DNA from: Parvularculaceae bacterium
GTDB lineage: Bacteria > Pseudomonadota > Alphaproteobacteria > Caulobacterales > Parvularculaceae
DNA: 64,000 nucleotides
NCBI GenBank assembly: GCA_028284065.1
Contig: JANQSJ010000007.1
Coordinates: 434,001 to 498,000 of the forward strand
Reading direction: 5' to 3'
Position numbers and translations under genes: made by a program
Notes under the pieces: model-generated
Database searches by the model: none
What the model was told of the DNA's origin: nothing
The model's input: the letters and a program-made list of their open reading frames with translations, nothing else
Shown: in pieces, positions 35,823-44,551 of the stretch
Layout of the letters: the number at the start of each line of letters is the position of its first letter
How positions within the stretch are numbered: position 1 is the stretch's first letter

Positions 35823-37739
35823 ATGTCGCTGCCAACCGACGCCGCCGAAAAGATCGAGACCGCCAACGACATCGCCGCCCCTGAGGTTCAGAGCGACCTA
35901 ACGCCCGCAGCAAAGCGACCGGCGCTGAAAATCGTCCGCGAGATTGAGGTGGACCATTCGCGCGACGCCCTCCTCACCGATTTCGGCAAGAAGACGATGG
36001 AGGATCGCTATCTCCTCCCCGGGGAGTCGTTCCAGGACATGTTCGCCCGGGTCGCGCGCGCCTATGGAGACGACGCCGACCACGCCCAGCGCATTTACGA
36101 CTACATCTCGAAGCTCTGGTTCATGCCGGCGACGCCCGTCCTGTCGAACGGCGGCGCGGAGCGCGGACTGCCGATCTCGTGCTTTCTGAACGGCGTCGAC
36201 GATTCGCTCGACGCCATCGTCGGCACCTGGAACGAAAACGTCGCCCTCGCCTCGAACGGCGGCGGCATCGGCACCTATTGGGGCGGCGTGCGCTCCATCG
36301 GCGAGAAGGTGAAAGGCTCCGGCCAGACGTCGGGCATTATCCCGTTCATCCGGGTGATGGATTCCCTCACCCTCGCCATCAGCCAGGGCTCGCTCCGCCG
36401 CGGGTCGGCCGCCTGCTATCTCGACGTGCACCACCCGGAGATTGAGGAGTTCCTGGAGATCAGGAAACCCTCCGGCGACTTCAACCGCAAATCGCTCAAT
36501 CTCCACCACGGCATCAACATCACCGACGACTTCATGCAGGCGGTGATGGAGGATGCGGAATTCGGCCTGAAATCGCCGAAGAACGGCGACATCCTCCGCA
36601 CCGTGAACGCCCGGAAGCTGTGGCAGAAGATCCTGGAGATTCGCCTGCAGACCGGCGAGCCCTATCTTATCTTCTCCGACACGGTGAACCGCCAGATGGC
36701 GAAGCACCAGCGCGATCTTGGGTTGAAGGTGTCGACGTCCAATCTCTGCTCGGAGATCATGCTGCACACCGGCAAGGATCATTTGGGCAAGGACCGCACG
36801 GCCGTCTGCTGCCTCTCCTCGGTCAACGCCGAGAAGTATTATGAGTGGAAGGACGACGATCGTTTCATCGAGGACGTGATGCGTTTCCTCGACAATGTCC
36901 TTCAGGACTTCATCGACAACGCGCCGGAGGAAATGACGAAGGCGCGCTATTCCGCGATGCGCGAGCGCTCGGTGGGCCTGGGGCTCATGGGCTTCCACTC
37001 CTTCCTGCAGTCCATGGGCGTGCCGTTCGAAAGCGCCATGGCGAAGTCATGGAACGCGCGGCTTTTCAAGCATATCCGCATGCAGGCCGACGCCGCCTCC
37101 GTCGTCCTCGCCGAGGAGCGTGGCCCCTGCCCCGACGCGGAGGAGCGCGGCATCAAGCAGCGCTTCAGCCACAAGATGGCGATCGCGCCGACGGCGTCGA
37201 TCTCGATCATCTGCGGCGGCGCGAGCCCTTGCATCGAGCCAATCCCTGCGAACGTCTACACCCACAAGACGCTATCCGGCTCATTCACGGTGAAGAACGT
37301 GGCGCTTGAAAAGCTGCTCGACCAGAAAGGCGCGAATACGGACGAAACCTGGGCCTCGATCCTGGAGCATGAGGGCTCGGTGCAACACCTCGACTGCCTG
37401 ACCCAGGACGAGAAGGACATCTTCAAGACCGCGTTCGAGATCGACCAGCGCTGGGTCATCGAACTTGCGGCCGACCGCTCCCCCTACATCTGCCAGGGCC
37501 AGTCGGTTAACATCTTCATCCCCGGCGACGTCGATAAGTGGGACCTCCACATGTTGCACTGGACGGCGTGGGAGAAGGGCGTGAAGTCGCTCTATTACTG
37601 CCGCTCAAAGTCCGTGCAGCGCGCAAGCTACGCCGGCGGCGACAAGGAAAAGGCCGCGCTCGACGGCGACATCCAGGCGAACCTCGAAAAAGCCGCCGCC
37701 CAGAAGACGGACTATGAGGAGTGTCTGAGCTGTCAGTGA
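35823..37739 (+). CDS. nrdA: class Ia ribonucleoside-diphosphate reductase alpha subunit
   Basis: The 638-residue enzyme reduces NDPs. Active-site cysteines are Cys120 (ISCFLN) and Cys329 or 330 (TAVCCLSS); the radical site is Asn307/Cys309/Glu311 (NLCSE). The C-terminal redox pair is CLSCQ. Only 119 residues precede the first active-site cysteine, against over 220 in E. coli NrdA, so the N-terminal ATP-cone is missing. Overall dATP control must be absent here or supplied by the small subunit. nrdB does not follow; an AT-rich insert does. Confidence 0.95.
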   Translation: MSLPTDAAEKIETANDIAAPEVQSDLTPAAKRPALKIVREIEVDHSRDALLTDFGKKTMEDRYLLPGESFQDMFARVARAYGDDADHAQRIYDYISKLWFMPATPVLSNGGAERGLPISCFLNGVDDSLDAIVGTWNENVALASNGGGIGTYWGGVRSIGEKVKGSGQTSGIIPFIRVMDSLTLAISQGSLRRGSAACYLDVHHPEIEEFLEIRKPSGDFNRKSLNLHHGINITDDFMQAVMEDAEFGLKSPKNGDILRTVNARKLWQKILEIRLQTGEPYLIFSDTVNRQMAKHQRDLGLKVSTSNLCSEIMLHTGKDHLGKDRTAVCCLSSVNAEKYYEWKDDDRFIEDVMRFLDNVLQDFIDNAPEEMTKARYSAMRERSVGLGLMGFHSFLQSMGVPFESAMAKSWNARLFKHIRMQADAASVVLAEERGPCPDAEERGIKQRFSHKMAIAPTASISIICGGASPCIEPIPANVYTHKTLSGSFTVKNVALEKLLDQKGANTDETWASILEHEGSVQHLDCLTQDEKDIFKTAFEIDQRWVIELAADRSPYICQGQSVNIFIPGDVDKWDLHMLHWTAWEKGVKSLYYCRSKSVQRASYAGGDKEKAALDGDIQANLEKAAAQKTDYEECLSCQ

Positions 37740-37772
37740 ATAACGCAGGAATTAAAATAAGTATTTATTGGC

Positions 37773-38111
37773 ATGGAAGGTATCTACATAGCCTACTTGA
37801 CTGCAATTCATGGTCAGTCCGTTGCCCTCTTTGTCTTGAATCGCGGAACCATAACAGGCGCAGATATTGGAGGTGGAGCTTACGATGGGAAATATGAGGT
37901 AGACCGAAAGAGTCAGACCCTACAATTAGATATACAATTCAATCTACCACTTGGCACCACAAGCATCACTGGCGAGACGGCCGAAAAAGATGAAAACAGA
38001 ATCGAAACAAGTCTAATAATTGACTTCCCTATTGACCGAGACAAAGTGTATGAATTGAGCACTCCGATTGGTGATGTAAACGCAAAGTTCAAACTGCTGA
38101 GAAAGCTTTGA
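37773..38111 (+). CDS. GrlR-like small protein in AT-rich insert
   Basis: The 112-residue protein opens MEGIYIAYLTAIHGQSVALFVL and continues with RGTITGADIGGGAYDGKY. This beta-rich pattern resembles the GrlR (LEE negative regulator) lipocalin-like family, including scattered short bacterial homologues. Length fits. Base composition is much more AT-rich than nrdA. It lies 10 bp before the next ORF, so the two form a unit. The family call is tentative. Confidence 0.6.
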   Translation: MEGIYIAYLTAIHGQSVALFVLNRGTITGADIGGGAYDGKYEVDRKSQTLQLDIQFNLPLGTTSITGETAEKDENRIETSLIIDFPIDRDKVYELSTPIGDVNAKFKLLRKL

Positions 38112-38121
38112 GGGCCCTACG

Positions 38122-38658
38122 ATGCTGCAGTGGCTGACCTTGCTTGCAATATTTACTGGGCCAATATTTGCGGTTGCTGCAACTAGATTTGTTGACGTTG
38201 AACGGGATAGACGCAGGCTAAAGATCGATGTTTTCAGGTCATTAATGAAAACTCGTCGATCTAGGCTGTCAATTAGCCATGTTGAAGCTCTAAATCTTGT
38301 TGAGGTTGAGTTCCATAAGGACAATGTAATTCTGTCGGCCTATAAAAACTATATCCAGCATCTCGAGCAATCTCCGCCTCAAACAGGGAAAGACCAAGCT
38401 TTCTTAGCTAAGAGATCGGAGTTATTCGCCGATCTCGTGTCAAAAATTGGCCGACATCTTGGATACAAATACGATAAGATGGACCTAGAAAGGCTTAGCT
38501 ACTATCCAGAAGGATTGGTTCAGGACGAAGCATTAACAAAACAAAATGCCGTCTTGTTCAATGAACTACTTCGAGGATATCGCTTCATTCCAATTAAGCG
38601 CTTCCACTTATGGGAAGATACGCCTTTTCCGCCCGCTCCAAAGAGCGTTAAAGAATAA
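38122..38658 (+). CDS. DUF6680-like membrane-anchored protein
   Basis: The 178-residue protein has one N-terminal helix (LTLLAIFTGPIFAVAATRFVD). Then comes RRLKIDVFRSLMKTRRSRLSISHVEALNLVEVEFH, which matches my recollection of DUF6680. That family has no assigned function but occurs in mobile and defence-rich loci. AT-rich codon use marks it as recently acquired. It pairs with the GrlR-like gene. Confidence 0.65.
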   Translation: MLQWLTLLAIFTGPIFAVAATRFVDVERDRRRLKIDVFRSLMKTRRSRLSISHVEALNLVEVEFHKDNVILSAYKNYIQHLEQSPPQTGKDQAFLAKRSELFADLVSKIGRHLGYKYDKMDLERLSYYPEGLVQDEALTKQNAVLFNELLRGYRFIPIKRFHLWEDTPFPPAPKSVKE

Positions 38659-38817
38659 GCAAGACAGTAAAGTGTAGCTAGCGTGACTCTGAACGTCGCA
38701 TCGGCGGCGGCCACGGTGCGTCAAGGGTCGACTGCAACCGCAGCGAAGCAACTTCGCCATTGACAGCGTCTCCTTTGTTTTCTGGCGCGCCGATGCAGGC
38801 TGTTAGTCGCCTTCTCC

Positions 38818-38859
38818 CTTCCGCCGGAAAGGCAAGGGAACTTGCTTTCCGGACGGAAG
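38818..38859. repeat. long imperfect hairpin
   Basis: Arms cttccgccggaaaggcaag and cttgctttccggacggaag pair over about 18 bp with two single-base bulges and a four-base loop. Confidence 0.7.
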
Positions 38860-38895
38860 GAGGGGCGCGGAACACGTCAGTTCAACACCAAAGAC

Positions 38896-39020
38896 GTCAT
38901 CCCGGTAGCGCAGTCCTTCGGGACGCCGCTTTGCGGCTTCTCAGGGTGAGGGCGCTATCCGGGATCTCGTCTCAGTTCATGCGAGATCCCGGCTCAGCGC
39001 TTCGCGCCAGCCGGGATGAC
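38896..39020. repeat. 125-bp dispersed-type palindromic element
   Basis: Terminal inverted repeats gtcatcccgg (38896-38905) and ccgggatgac (39011-39020) bound the element. An inner pair gggatctcg/cgagatccc lies at 38961-38969 and 38982-38990. This ending is typical of dispersed palindromic elements in alphaproteobacteria. Confidence 0.75.
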
Positions 39021-39193
39021 GGCCAAGGAGCGGAAAGGCGATTTTTCCGGGTACTGAATCTGCGCACCTTACAGCGCTCATCCAGGATGACGGCGGCTTT
39101 CTCAAGCAGGGCGAGACTGTTCCGACCATGCCGGCGGCGTTGATGGACGGGAACCGTCAACGGCATCCATTGAGTGATCGGCCAGTCGACTGG

Positions 39194-39213
39194 ATCCCGG
39201 CTTTCGCCGGGAT
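39194..39213. repeat. short palindromic repeat
   Basis: atcccgg-ctttcg-ccgggat is a perfect 7-bp stem with a six-base loop, the same core as the 125-bp element. Confidence 0.75.
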
Positions 39214-39243
39214 TTTCGGAATACCCACACGCAACTTATAAGA

Positions 39244-39260
39244 CCCCGGCTTTCGCCGGA
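39244..39260. repeat. second copy of the short palindromic repeat core
   Basis: cccggctttcgccgg repeats the core and loop of 39194-39213 about 50 bases on. Confidence 0.65.
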
Positions 39261-39299
39261 GTTGTCGGGATTTGTGGCGCCTGTAGAAGAAGGCTCGCG

Positions 39300-39653
39300 C
39301 TAAAAATCCACCACCGCGTCGAACCCGCCCATAATCATCCGCTTACCGTCGAACGGCATTTTGGCCCCCTCTTCGGTCGCGCGCGGATCTTTCATCATCT
39401 TCTCCATGGCGGCGTCGCGCGTCGCCTTGTCGGGCCATTCGACCCAGGAGAAGACGACCGTCTCATCGTCCTTGGCCTGAACGGCCTTTTTCATGTCGGT
39501 GACCTCGCCGTCGGGCACATCGGCGCCCCAGGCTTCAATCACGCGGAGCGCGCCGAACTCCTTGAACATCGCGTCAAACGCGTTCGCATGGTCGATGAAC
39601 TTCTGTTTGTTCGCCGTCGGCACGGCCATCACAAACCCGTCGATATAAGCCAT
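39300..39653 (-). CDS. DUF1428 family protein
   Basis: The 117-residue protein starts at ATG 39653 after AAGGAG. The DUF1428 pattern is complete: MAYIDGFVMAVPTANKQKF, GALRVIEAWGADVPDGEVTDM, VVFSWVEWPDKATRDAAMEKMMKDPR, and the C-terminal GKRMIMGGFDAVVDF. The fold is a ferredoxin-like alpha/beta barrel. The function is unknown. Stand-alone gene. Confidence 0.92.
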   Translation of the reverse strand: MAYIDGFVMAVPTANKQKFIDHANAFDAMFKEFGALRVIEAWGADVPDGEVTDMKKAVQAKDDETVVFSWVEWPDKATRDAAMEKMMKDPRATEEGAKMPFDGKRMIMGGFDAVVDF

Positions 39654-39778
39654 GGATACGCTCCTTTCGCGTTCTGTGATACGCATCCTACGCCGCCGCG
39701 ATGCGTCCGCGAAGCGTGGAAGGCGCCAAATCCCCCCGACATTTGGCCCGCCGGCCGACGCGCCCTACCCTTGGCGCC

Positions 39779-40402
39779 ATGCGCGATTCCATCTTCGACA
39801 TGGTCGGCAATCTGGAGACGCTGCTCGCCGTCGCCCTCGGCGCGGTGCTGGCGACGTCCGGCGCGCTCGTCGCGGAGCTTGTCCAGGACCGCCTCAACCG
39901 CCGCCGGCGGGAGCGGGACGCCGCCCGCTTCTTCGGCGAGGTCATGTCGTCCACGGACCGTATCCTGGAGCGGGCGATCAGCACCCAGACAGTCGGCGAG
40001 CCCTGGGGGCCGGTGACGCGGCGGCTCTTCAAAATGGCGCTGCGCGAGGCGGCGGTCTATGAGCGCAATCGAGAGCGGCTGTTCGACATTCGCGACGTGG
40101 CCTTACGCGGCCGGGTCCACACCCACATGCTGACGACGATGTTCCCGGTGGACGCTATCTGCGACTACGCCGAGGAACTGGACCAGATCGCTGACGCGCT
40201 GCGCATGGAGGAGATGAGCGAGACGCGCCGAGAGCGCCTGACCGAGCGGACGGGCGAAGTGCGGAGTTCGCTCAACGCGGCGCTCAATGCGGTGCGCCAG
40301 GAGATGAAGAAGACCACAGGTCTGTGCGATCGCCTTGAGCGGATCGCAGGCGTTGAGTTCGACGACAGCTCGAAGGCGGCGGACGAACCGGCGTCGTCCT
40401 GA
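39779..40402 (+). CDS. hypothetical protein with one N-terminal membrane helix
   Basis: The 207-residue protein is read from ATG 39779. A helix (LLAVALGAVLATSGALVAELV) is followed by a basic stretch (QDRLNRRRRERDAARFF). The rest is highly helical and charged, with coiled-coil character (residues 120-190). No family recognised. A 9-bp inverted repeat follows the stop (40417-40447). Confidence 0.65.
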   Translation: MRDSIFDMVGNLETLLAVALGAVLATSGALVAELVQDRLNRRRRERDAARFFGEVMSSTDRILERAISTQTVGEPWGPVTRRLFKMALREAAVYERNRERLFDIRDVALRGRVHTHMLTTMFPVDAICDYAEELDQIADALRMEEMSETRRERLTERTGEVRSSLNAALNAVRQEMKKTTGLCDRLERIAGVEFDDSSKAADEPASS

Positions 40403-40880
40403 AAAGTTATCGAACGCCTCAACCCTGCGCAGCGCCTGGGGTTGAGGGCGATCGGCGGAAATTTCATCGAACGGCGCGGCGGCGCGGTTATGGTGCGCGC
40501 GCCTCGGCGTTCGAGGACGTCCAGTGCAGGCATCCGGGACCGGCACGGCGGCGCCTGATAGCCGATATCGCGCGGATTTACTTGCGGCGGCGCTGGCGAT
40601 ACAACCCGCCTCGACACGCGGAAGCGTCAATCCGGGCGGTCAGCCGGGACATGCGCGCGCGCAGGCCTTTGCCTTGGCGGCTTTTTAAGGCGCCGCCTCA
40701 GCTTGCTGGCCTAACGCTCGCGTAATGTGCCTTGGAGAGGCCGAACCTTTATTGTCGTCGCCGCGTTATCTAGGGGCCTCAAATGGGGCGCTGCCCGCCG
40801 TCGGGCGATGCCGATGCCGACACCTATTGTCGACTTACCGAGACGGCCGGGGGGAAGAAAAGAAATGGAGACTAGGACTG
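40403..40880. other. intergenic region upstream of stalked pseudoazurin
   Basis: No gene is supported. cctcaaccc (40417-40425) and gggttgagg (40439-40447) form a hairpin that may end the preceding transcript. The rest holds no clear structure. Confidence 0.5.
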
Positions 40881-41852
40881 ATGCGTAGAATTCTGAATAC
40901 GCCCGCGCGCGCCATTCTCGGCGCGTCGGCGCTCGCTCTGGCTGCGGCTTGCGGCGGCGCTGAAGAATCGTCTTCCGCGCCCACCGCGTCGGAAGCCGCT
41001 GAGGAGGCCGTCGAAGAGGCCGATAACGCCGTAGAGGAAGCGGCGAGCGACGCCATGGAGGCCACTGACGAGGCGATGGACGCCGCCCAGGATGCTGCGG
41101 GCGATGCGATGGATGCGGCGAAGGACGCCGCAGGCGATGCGATGAACGCCGCTGAAGAGGCCGCCGGCGACGCGATGGACGCCGCCGAGGAAGCGGCGGG
41201 CGATGCGATGGACGCGGCCGAGGACGCCGTCGATAACGCGAAGGACGCCGCAGAAGAGGTTGCGGAGGAAACCGCCGCCGCCGTTTCCGAAGGCGCGGAT
41301 AAAGTCGCCAACGTCGCCGCCGGCGCGGCGAGCGCCGCGGGCGCGGCCGTCGCAAACGCCGCCGCCTCGGGTGGAGACGCCGCTGGCGAGGTTGTCGACG
41401 CCGCCGCTAGCGCGGTCGAGGACACTGTCGCCGCCGCGGGCGGCGCGCCGACCACCCACGAAGTGCAGATGCTGAACGTCAATCCTGACAACCCGCGCCA
41501 GCGGATGGTGTTCGTGCCTCGCGTCCTCAACATCAATCCAGGCGACACGGTCACCTTCCTGTCCAATGACCCTGGCCACAACACCCAGACGACCCAGGGC
41601 ATGATCCCCGCCGGCGCCGAAGGCTGGAAGAGCAAAGCCGGCCAGGATTTCTCGGTGACGCTGACGGAGCCGGGGATCTACGGCTTTAACTGCGCGCCGC
41701 ACGTCGCCTCGGGCATGGTGGGGCTGATCGTCGTGAACGGCGACGGCAAGACCGCCAATCTCGAAGAGGCGAAGGGCGTGCGCCATGTCGGCCTCGCGCA
41801 ACGCGCTTGGACGGAAATCTGGGGCGAAGCCGAAGCGGCGGGCATGCTCTGA
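40881..41852 (+). CDS. lipoprotein pseudoazurin on an 11-residue-repeat stalk
   Basis: The 323-residue protein has a lipobox (LALAAAC, Cys24). Residues 40-190 are Ala/Glu/Asp-rich; residues 65-130 hold about six 11-residue repeats of the AMDAAEEAAGD type, predicting a long amphipathic helix or hendecad coiled coil. Residues 192-323 are a complete pseudoazurin with copper ligands His233 (PGHN), Cys271 (FNCAPH), His274 and Met279. It shares MLNVNPDNPRQRMVFVPR with the soluble protein at 8623-9120. It is thus a membrane-tethered electron carrier, which is rare for this family. Confidence 0.9.
   Translation: MRRILNTPARAILGASALALAAACGGAEESSSAPTASEAAEEAVEEADNAVEEAASDAMEATDEAMDAAQDAAGDAMDAAKDAAGDAMNAAEEAAGDAMDAAEEAAGDAMDAAEDAVDNAKDAAEEVAEETAAAVSEGADKVANVAAGAASAAGAAVANAAASGGDAAGEVVDAAASAVEDTVAAAGGAPTTHEVQMLNVNPDNPRQRMVFVPRVLNINPGDTVTFLSNDPGHNTQTTQGMIPAGAEGWKSKAGQDFSVTLTEPGIYGFNCAPHVASGMVGLIVVNGDGKTANLEEAKGVRHVGLAQRAWTEIWGEAEAAGML
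41073..41270 (+). repeat. 33-bp repeats encoding the 11-residue stalk units
   Basis: About six tandem 33-base units (gcgatggacgccgc-type cores, as at 41104 and 41167) encode the repeated AMDAAxxAAGD segment. Copies are diverged at third positions, so the array is not brand-new. Confidence 0.75.
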
Positions 41853-41930
41853 CGCCCTCTCGGAAGGTCGGCGTCGACGCTTGGACGTCGACGCCTACGA
41901 CGCGGCGATGAAAGGCGCAGTTTCCGCTTG

Positions 41931-43256
41931 ATGGCGTCCGACCCGGCGGCGCAAAAACGCGCGCGAGTGCGCGCGGCCGCCGAAGCGGGCGACGCCGAGG
42001 CCCAGTATCTGCTCGCCGCCGAATTAAGCGCCGAGGGCGACGGGCAAAATGCGGATGCGTGGCTGCGGCGCGCCGCCGAAGCCGGGCTAGGCGATGCGAT
42101 CTACACGCTCGCCACCAGAGACTGCGGATCGACAGAGGGTATCGCCGGCGTCATCCCGGACCTTCGTCGCGCCGCCGAGGCGGGATCTCTCCCGGCCTCG
42201 CGCCTGCTCGGCGTCTGCGCCGCGCGCGGCTGGGGCCTTGCGCCGGACGCCCGGTCGGCCTTAGAAAGCGCGCTCCGCGCCGGCGAAGGGGGCGAGCCCG
42301 CCTCTATGGCGGGCCTCGCCATCGCCCTTGATATCAGCGACCCCGCCAATGCCAACATCGTCCCGATGCTCCGCGCCGCGGCGCAAAAAGGGTCGGCGGC
42401 CGCGGCGGCCGCCCGCGTGCGGCGCTTTGCTAGCGGGGCCGATGACGATGCGGACGAAATAAGCCGCTTCCTGATGATGCTGGAGCGGGCGAGATACCCG
42501 AATGCGACATCCTTGCGCGCGGCCATTGAGGCGCGGCGAAAATCTCAGGAGGGTGCGCAGGACGTCGACGCCACGGGTGAAGACGCCACACGCGAAGACG
42601 CCACACGTGAAATCGACTGGCGCGACGTCAGGCTCGCGCTTGCGCAAGAGGCGACTGAGCGTCAGTATACGGAGGAGGCACTGTCGACCACGCCTGACGC
42701 GAAGGTCTACCGGACCGCATTTTCGGCCGCCGCTTGCGAGTATGTCATGGCGTCGGCCGTCCGCCTGCTGCAGCCCTCGCGCATTGTCGATCCGACAACC
42801 GGCGCGGCGCGGGCCGACCCGTATCGATCATCGCTGACGGCGGTCGTATCCCCGGTTGACTACGACGCCGGGCTGAATTTCATCGCCGAACGGATCGCCG
42901 TTCTCGCCGCCGAACCGCTCGGCAACGCTGAGTTCCTGAGCGTCCTACGATATGCGCCGGGCCAGGAGTATCGACCGCATTTCGACTGGCTGCCGGAAGG
43001 AGAAGACTTGCAGAGAGGCGGACAGCGGCGAACGACGGCGCTCCTGTATCTGAACGACGAATATGAAGGCGGCGAGACAGCCTTCACCGAAGCGGGGGCG
43101 GGCTTTCGCGGCGGGCCGGGCGATCTGCTCGTCTTTCGCAACACCGGGCCGGAGGGCGCGCCGGACATGACGAGCCGCCATGCAAGTTTGCCCGTGAAAT
43201 CAGGCGCTAAATGGATCGCGTCGCAGTGGTTTAGAATGAACGCGTACAGGTTCTAA
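41931..43256 (+). CDS. Sel1-repeat plus 2OG-Fe(II) oxygenase (prolyl 4-hydroxylase-like)
   Basis: The 441-residue protein is read from ATG 41931. Residues 1-160 are Sel1-like helical repeats (AEAGDAEAQYLLAAELSAEGD, AAEAGLGDAIYTLA, AAEAGSLPASRLLG). A Glu/Asp/Thr linker with three 5-residue repeats follows. Residues 260-440 are a prolyl 4-hydroxylase domain: His350 and Asp352 (RPHFDW), His417 (SRHASLPV), then Lys in GAKWIASQW to bind 2-oxoglutarate. The substrate is probably a protein bound by the repeats. An eight-codon ORF (MKGAVSA) at 41908 ends on the start codon. Confidence 0.9.
   Translation: MASDPAAQKRARVRAAAEAGDAEAQYLLAAELSAEGDGQNADAWLRRAAEAGLGDAIYTLATRDCGSTEGIAGVIPDLRRAAEAGSLPASRLLGVCAARGWGLAPDARSALESALRAGEGGEPASMAGLAIALDISDPANANIVPMLRAAAQKGSAAAAAARVRRFASGADDDADEISRFLMMLERARYPNATSLRAAIEARRKSQEGAQDVDATGEDATREDATREIDWRDVRLALAQEATERQYTEEALSTTPDAKVYRTAFSAAACEYVMASAVRLLQPSRIVDPTTGAARADPYRSSLTAVVSPVDYDAGLNFIAERIAVLAAEPLGNAEFLSVLRYAPGQEYRPHFDWLPEGEDLQRGGQRRTTALLYLNDEYEGGETAFTEAGAGFRGGPGDLLVFRNTGPEGAPDMTSRHASLPVKSGAKWIASQWFRMNAYRF
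42567..42611 (+). repeat. three 15-bp tandem units in the linker
   Basis: gacgccac-type units at 42567-42581, 42582-42596 and 42597-42611 encode DATGE, DATRE and DATRE. Confidence 0.85.
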
Positions 43257-43371
43257 CGCCTGAAACGCATCGCGCGGGCGCGCGCCAGCCGCCTGCGCCC
43301 CTCCGATACCTATGCCCTCGAAGAGCGGGCCGCCGCAATCAGTTGAACGGCGAAACCAGAAAGGAGCCGCC

Positions 43372-44124
43372 ATGCGCACCCTCACCTCCGCACTTGCGAT
43401 GACCGCCGCCCTCTTCGCCAGCGCGGCCGCGGAACCGACGGACGTCTCCGTCCGCGTCATCGCCAAAGGCGCGAAATTCGTCGGGACAGGCATGGGCGGG
43501 GTGCGGATTGTACTGCGCGATGCGCAGACCGACGCCATCCTCGCTGAGGGCGTCACAGCCGGCGGCACGGGCGACACAAGACGGATCATGACCGACGGCC
43601 TCAACCGCAAGGACGCCCGCTGGACGCCCGGCGCGGCGCAGTTCACCGCGCGGCTCGACCTTTCGGCGCCGACGAAGGTGCGCGTCGAGGCGACGGGCCC
43701 GCTGGCGCAAGCGCAGGCCGCCGTTTCGGTGACAAGCGAACAATGGGTGGTCCCCGGACATCCGATAGTCGGCGGCGACGCATGGCTTCTGGAGCTGCCG
43801 GGCTTCGCCGTCGACATTCTCTCGCCCGCCGCCCATTCAGCCGCGTCCGGGGAAATCAAGATCGAGGCCAATGTTGTCCTGATGTGCGGCTGCGGCGTCT
43901 CGCCTGGCGGACTGTGGGACGCTGACGGGTATGAGATAAAGGCGCTTATCTATCGGGATGGCGTGGAAGCTGGCGAAGTCCCTCTCGGCTATGCCGGAAC
44001 GACCAGTCGGTTCGAAGGGGCGTTCGCGCCCGACAAAACAGGGGTCCATCGCATCGTCGTCGTCGCTTATGATGAAGAAACCGGGAATACCGGGCTTGAT
44101 GAGACAACCGTTATCGTTCGCTGA
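43372..44124 (+). CDS. hypothetical secreted protein
   Basis: The 250-residue protein starts at ATG 43372 after AAAGGAG. A Sec signal peptide ends ASAAAE (about residue 20). The mature part is beta-rich with two domain-like halves (VSVRVIAKGAKFVGTGMGGVRIVL and IKIEANVVLMCGCGVSPGGLWDADGYEIKALIY). The MCGCG cysteines might form a disulfide or metal site. No family recognised. Confidence 0.7.
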   Translation: MRTLTSALAMTAALFASAAAEPTDVSVRVIAKGAKFVGTGMGGVRIVLRDAQTDAILAEGVTAGGTGDTRRIMTDGLNRKDARWTPGAAQFTARLDLSAPTKVRVEATGPLAQAQAAVSVTSEQWVVPGHPIVGGDAWLLELPGFAVDILSPAAHSAASGEIKIEANVVLMCGCGVSPGGLWDADGYEIKALIYRDGVEAGEVPLGYAGTTSRFEGAFAPDKTGVHRIVVVAYDEETGNTGLDETTVIVR

Positions 44125-44143
44125 CGGACGAACGGCGCAGTCA

Positions 44144-44551
44144 TCACCACCGGCTTACTTCATCGCGCTCCCGTTTAATCAGCATGATGACGAGCCCGCA
44201 CGTGACGCCGGCGGCGAGATAGACTTCGCGCAGCCAGTCGACGATCCAGACGGGGTCCATAGTCGCGAGCGACTTCGCGGTCATCGCGCCATCAGCATCA
44301 TTCGGCATCGCGTCGATTTCTTCGATCAGGCGGATGTAAAAGGTATAGTTATCAAGCTGCGCGGCGTAGTTCATGTACATGAAGGCGGCGTAAGCGCCGA
44401 ACAGGACGACCCGCTGGATGGTGTTAATGCCCCCGCTCGCAACGAAGATAACGCCCAAAAGCGCGAGATGAACGGTCAGGAAATAGTTCCACGTGTTGGA
44501 AATCAGCTCTCGGTTGCCGGAGAGCAGATCGTGCAATTCGTATCCAGTCAT
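44144..44551 (-). CDS. hypothetical membrane protein
   Basis: The 135-residue protein starts at ATG 44551 (MTGYELHDLLSGNRELISNTW). Three or four helices follow (FLTVHLALLGVIFVASGG, VVLFGAYAAFMYMNYAAQ, EVYLAAGVTCGLVIMLI). The longer open frame upstream runs into the divergent DUF423 promoter and is not credible. The function is unknown. Confidence 0.65.
   Translation of the reverse strand: MTGYELHDLLSGNRELISNTWNYFLTVHLALLGVIFVASGGINTIQRVVLFGAYAAFMYMNYAAQLDNYTFYIRLIEEIDAMPNDADGAMTAKSLATMDPVWIVDWLREVYLAAGVTCGLVIMLIKRERDEVSRW

Larger units (their letters stand above)
38659..39299. other. non-coding region rich in palindromic elements
   Basis: No gene is supported in 640 bases. Four inverted-repeat elements are listed separately (38818-38859, 38896-39020, 39194-39213, 39244-39260). 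It separates the AT-rich insert from the DUF1428 gene. Confidence 0.7.

Noticed and set aside
41073-41270. CRISPR-like array
   Set aside because: The 33-bp repeats are coding, in frame, diverged and without spacers.
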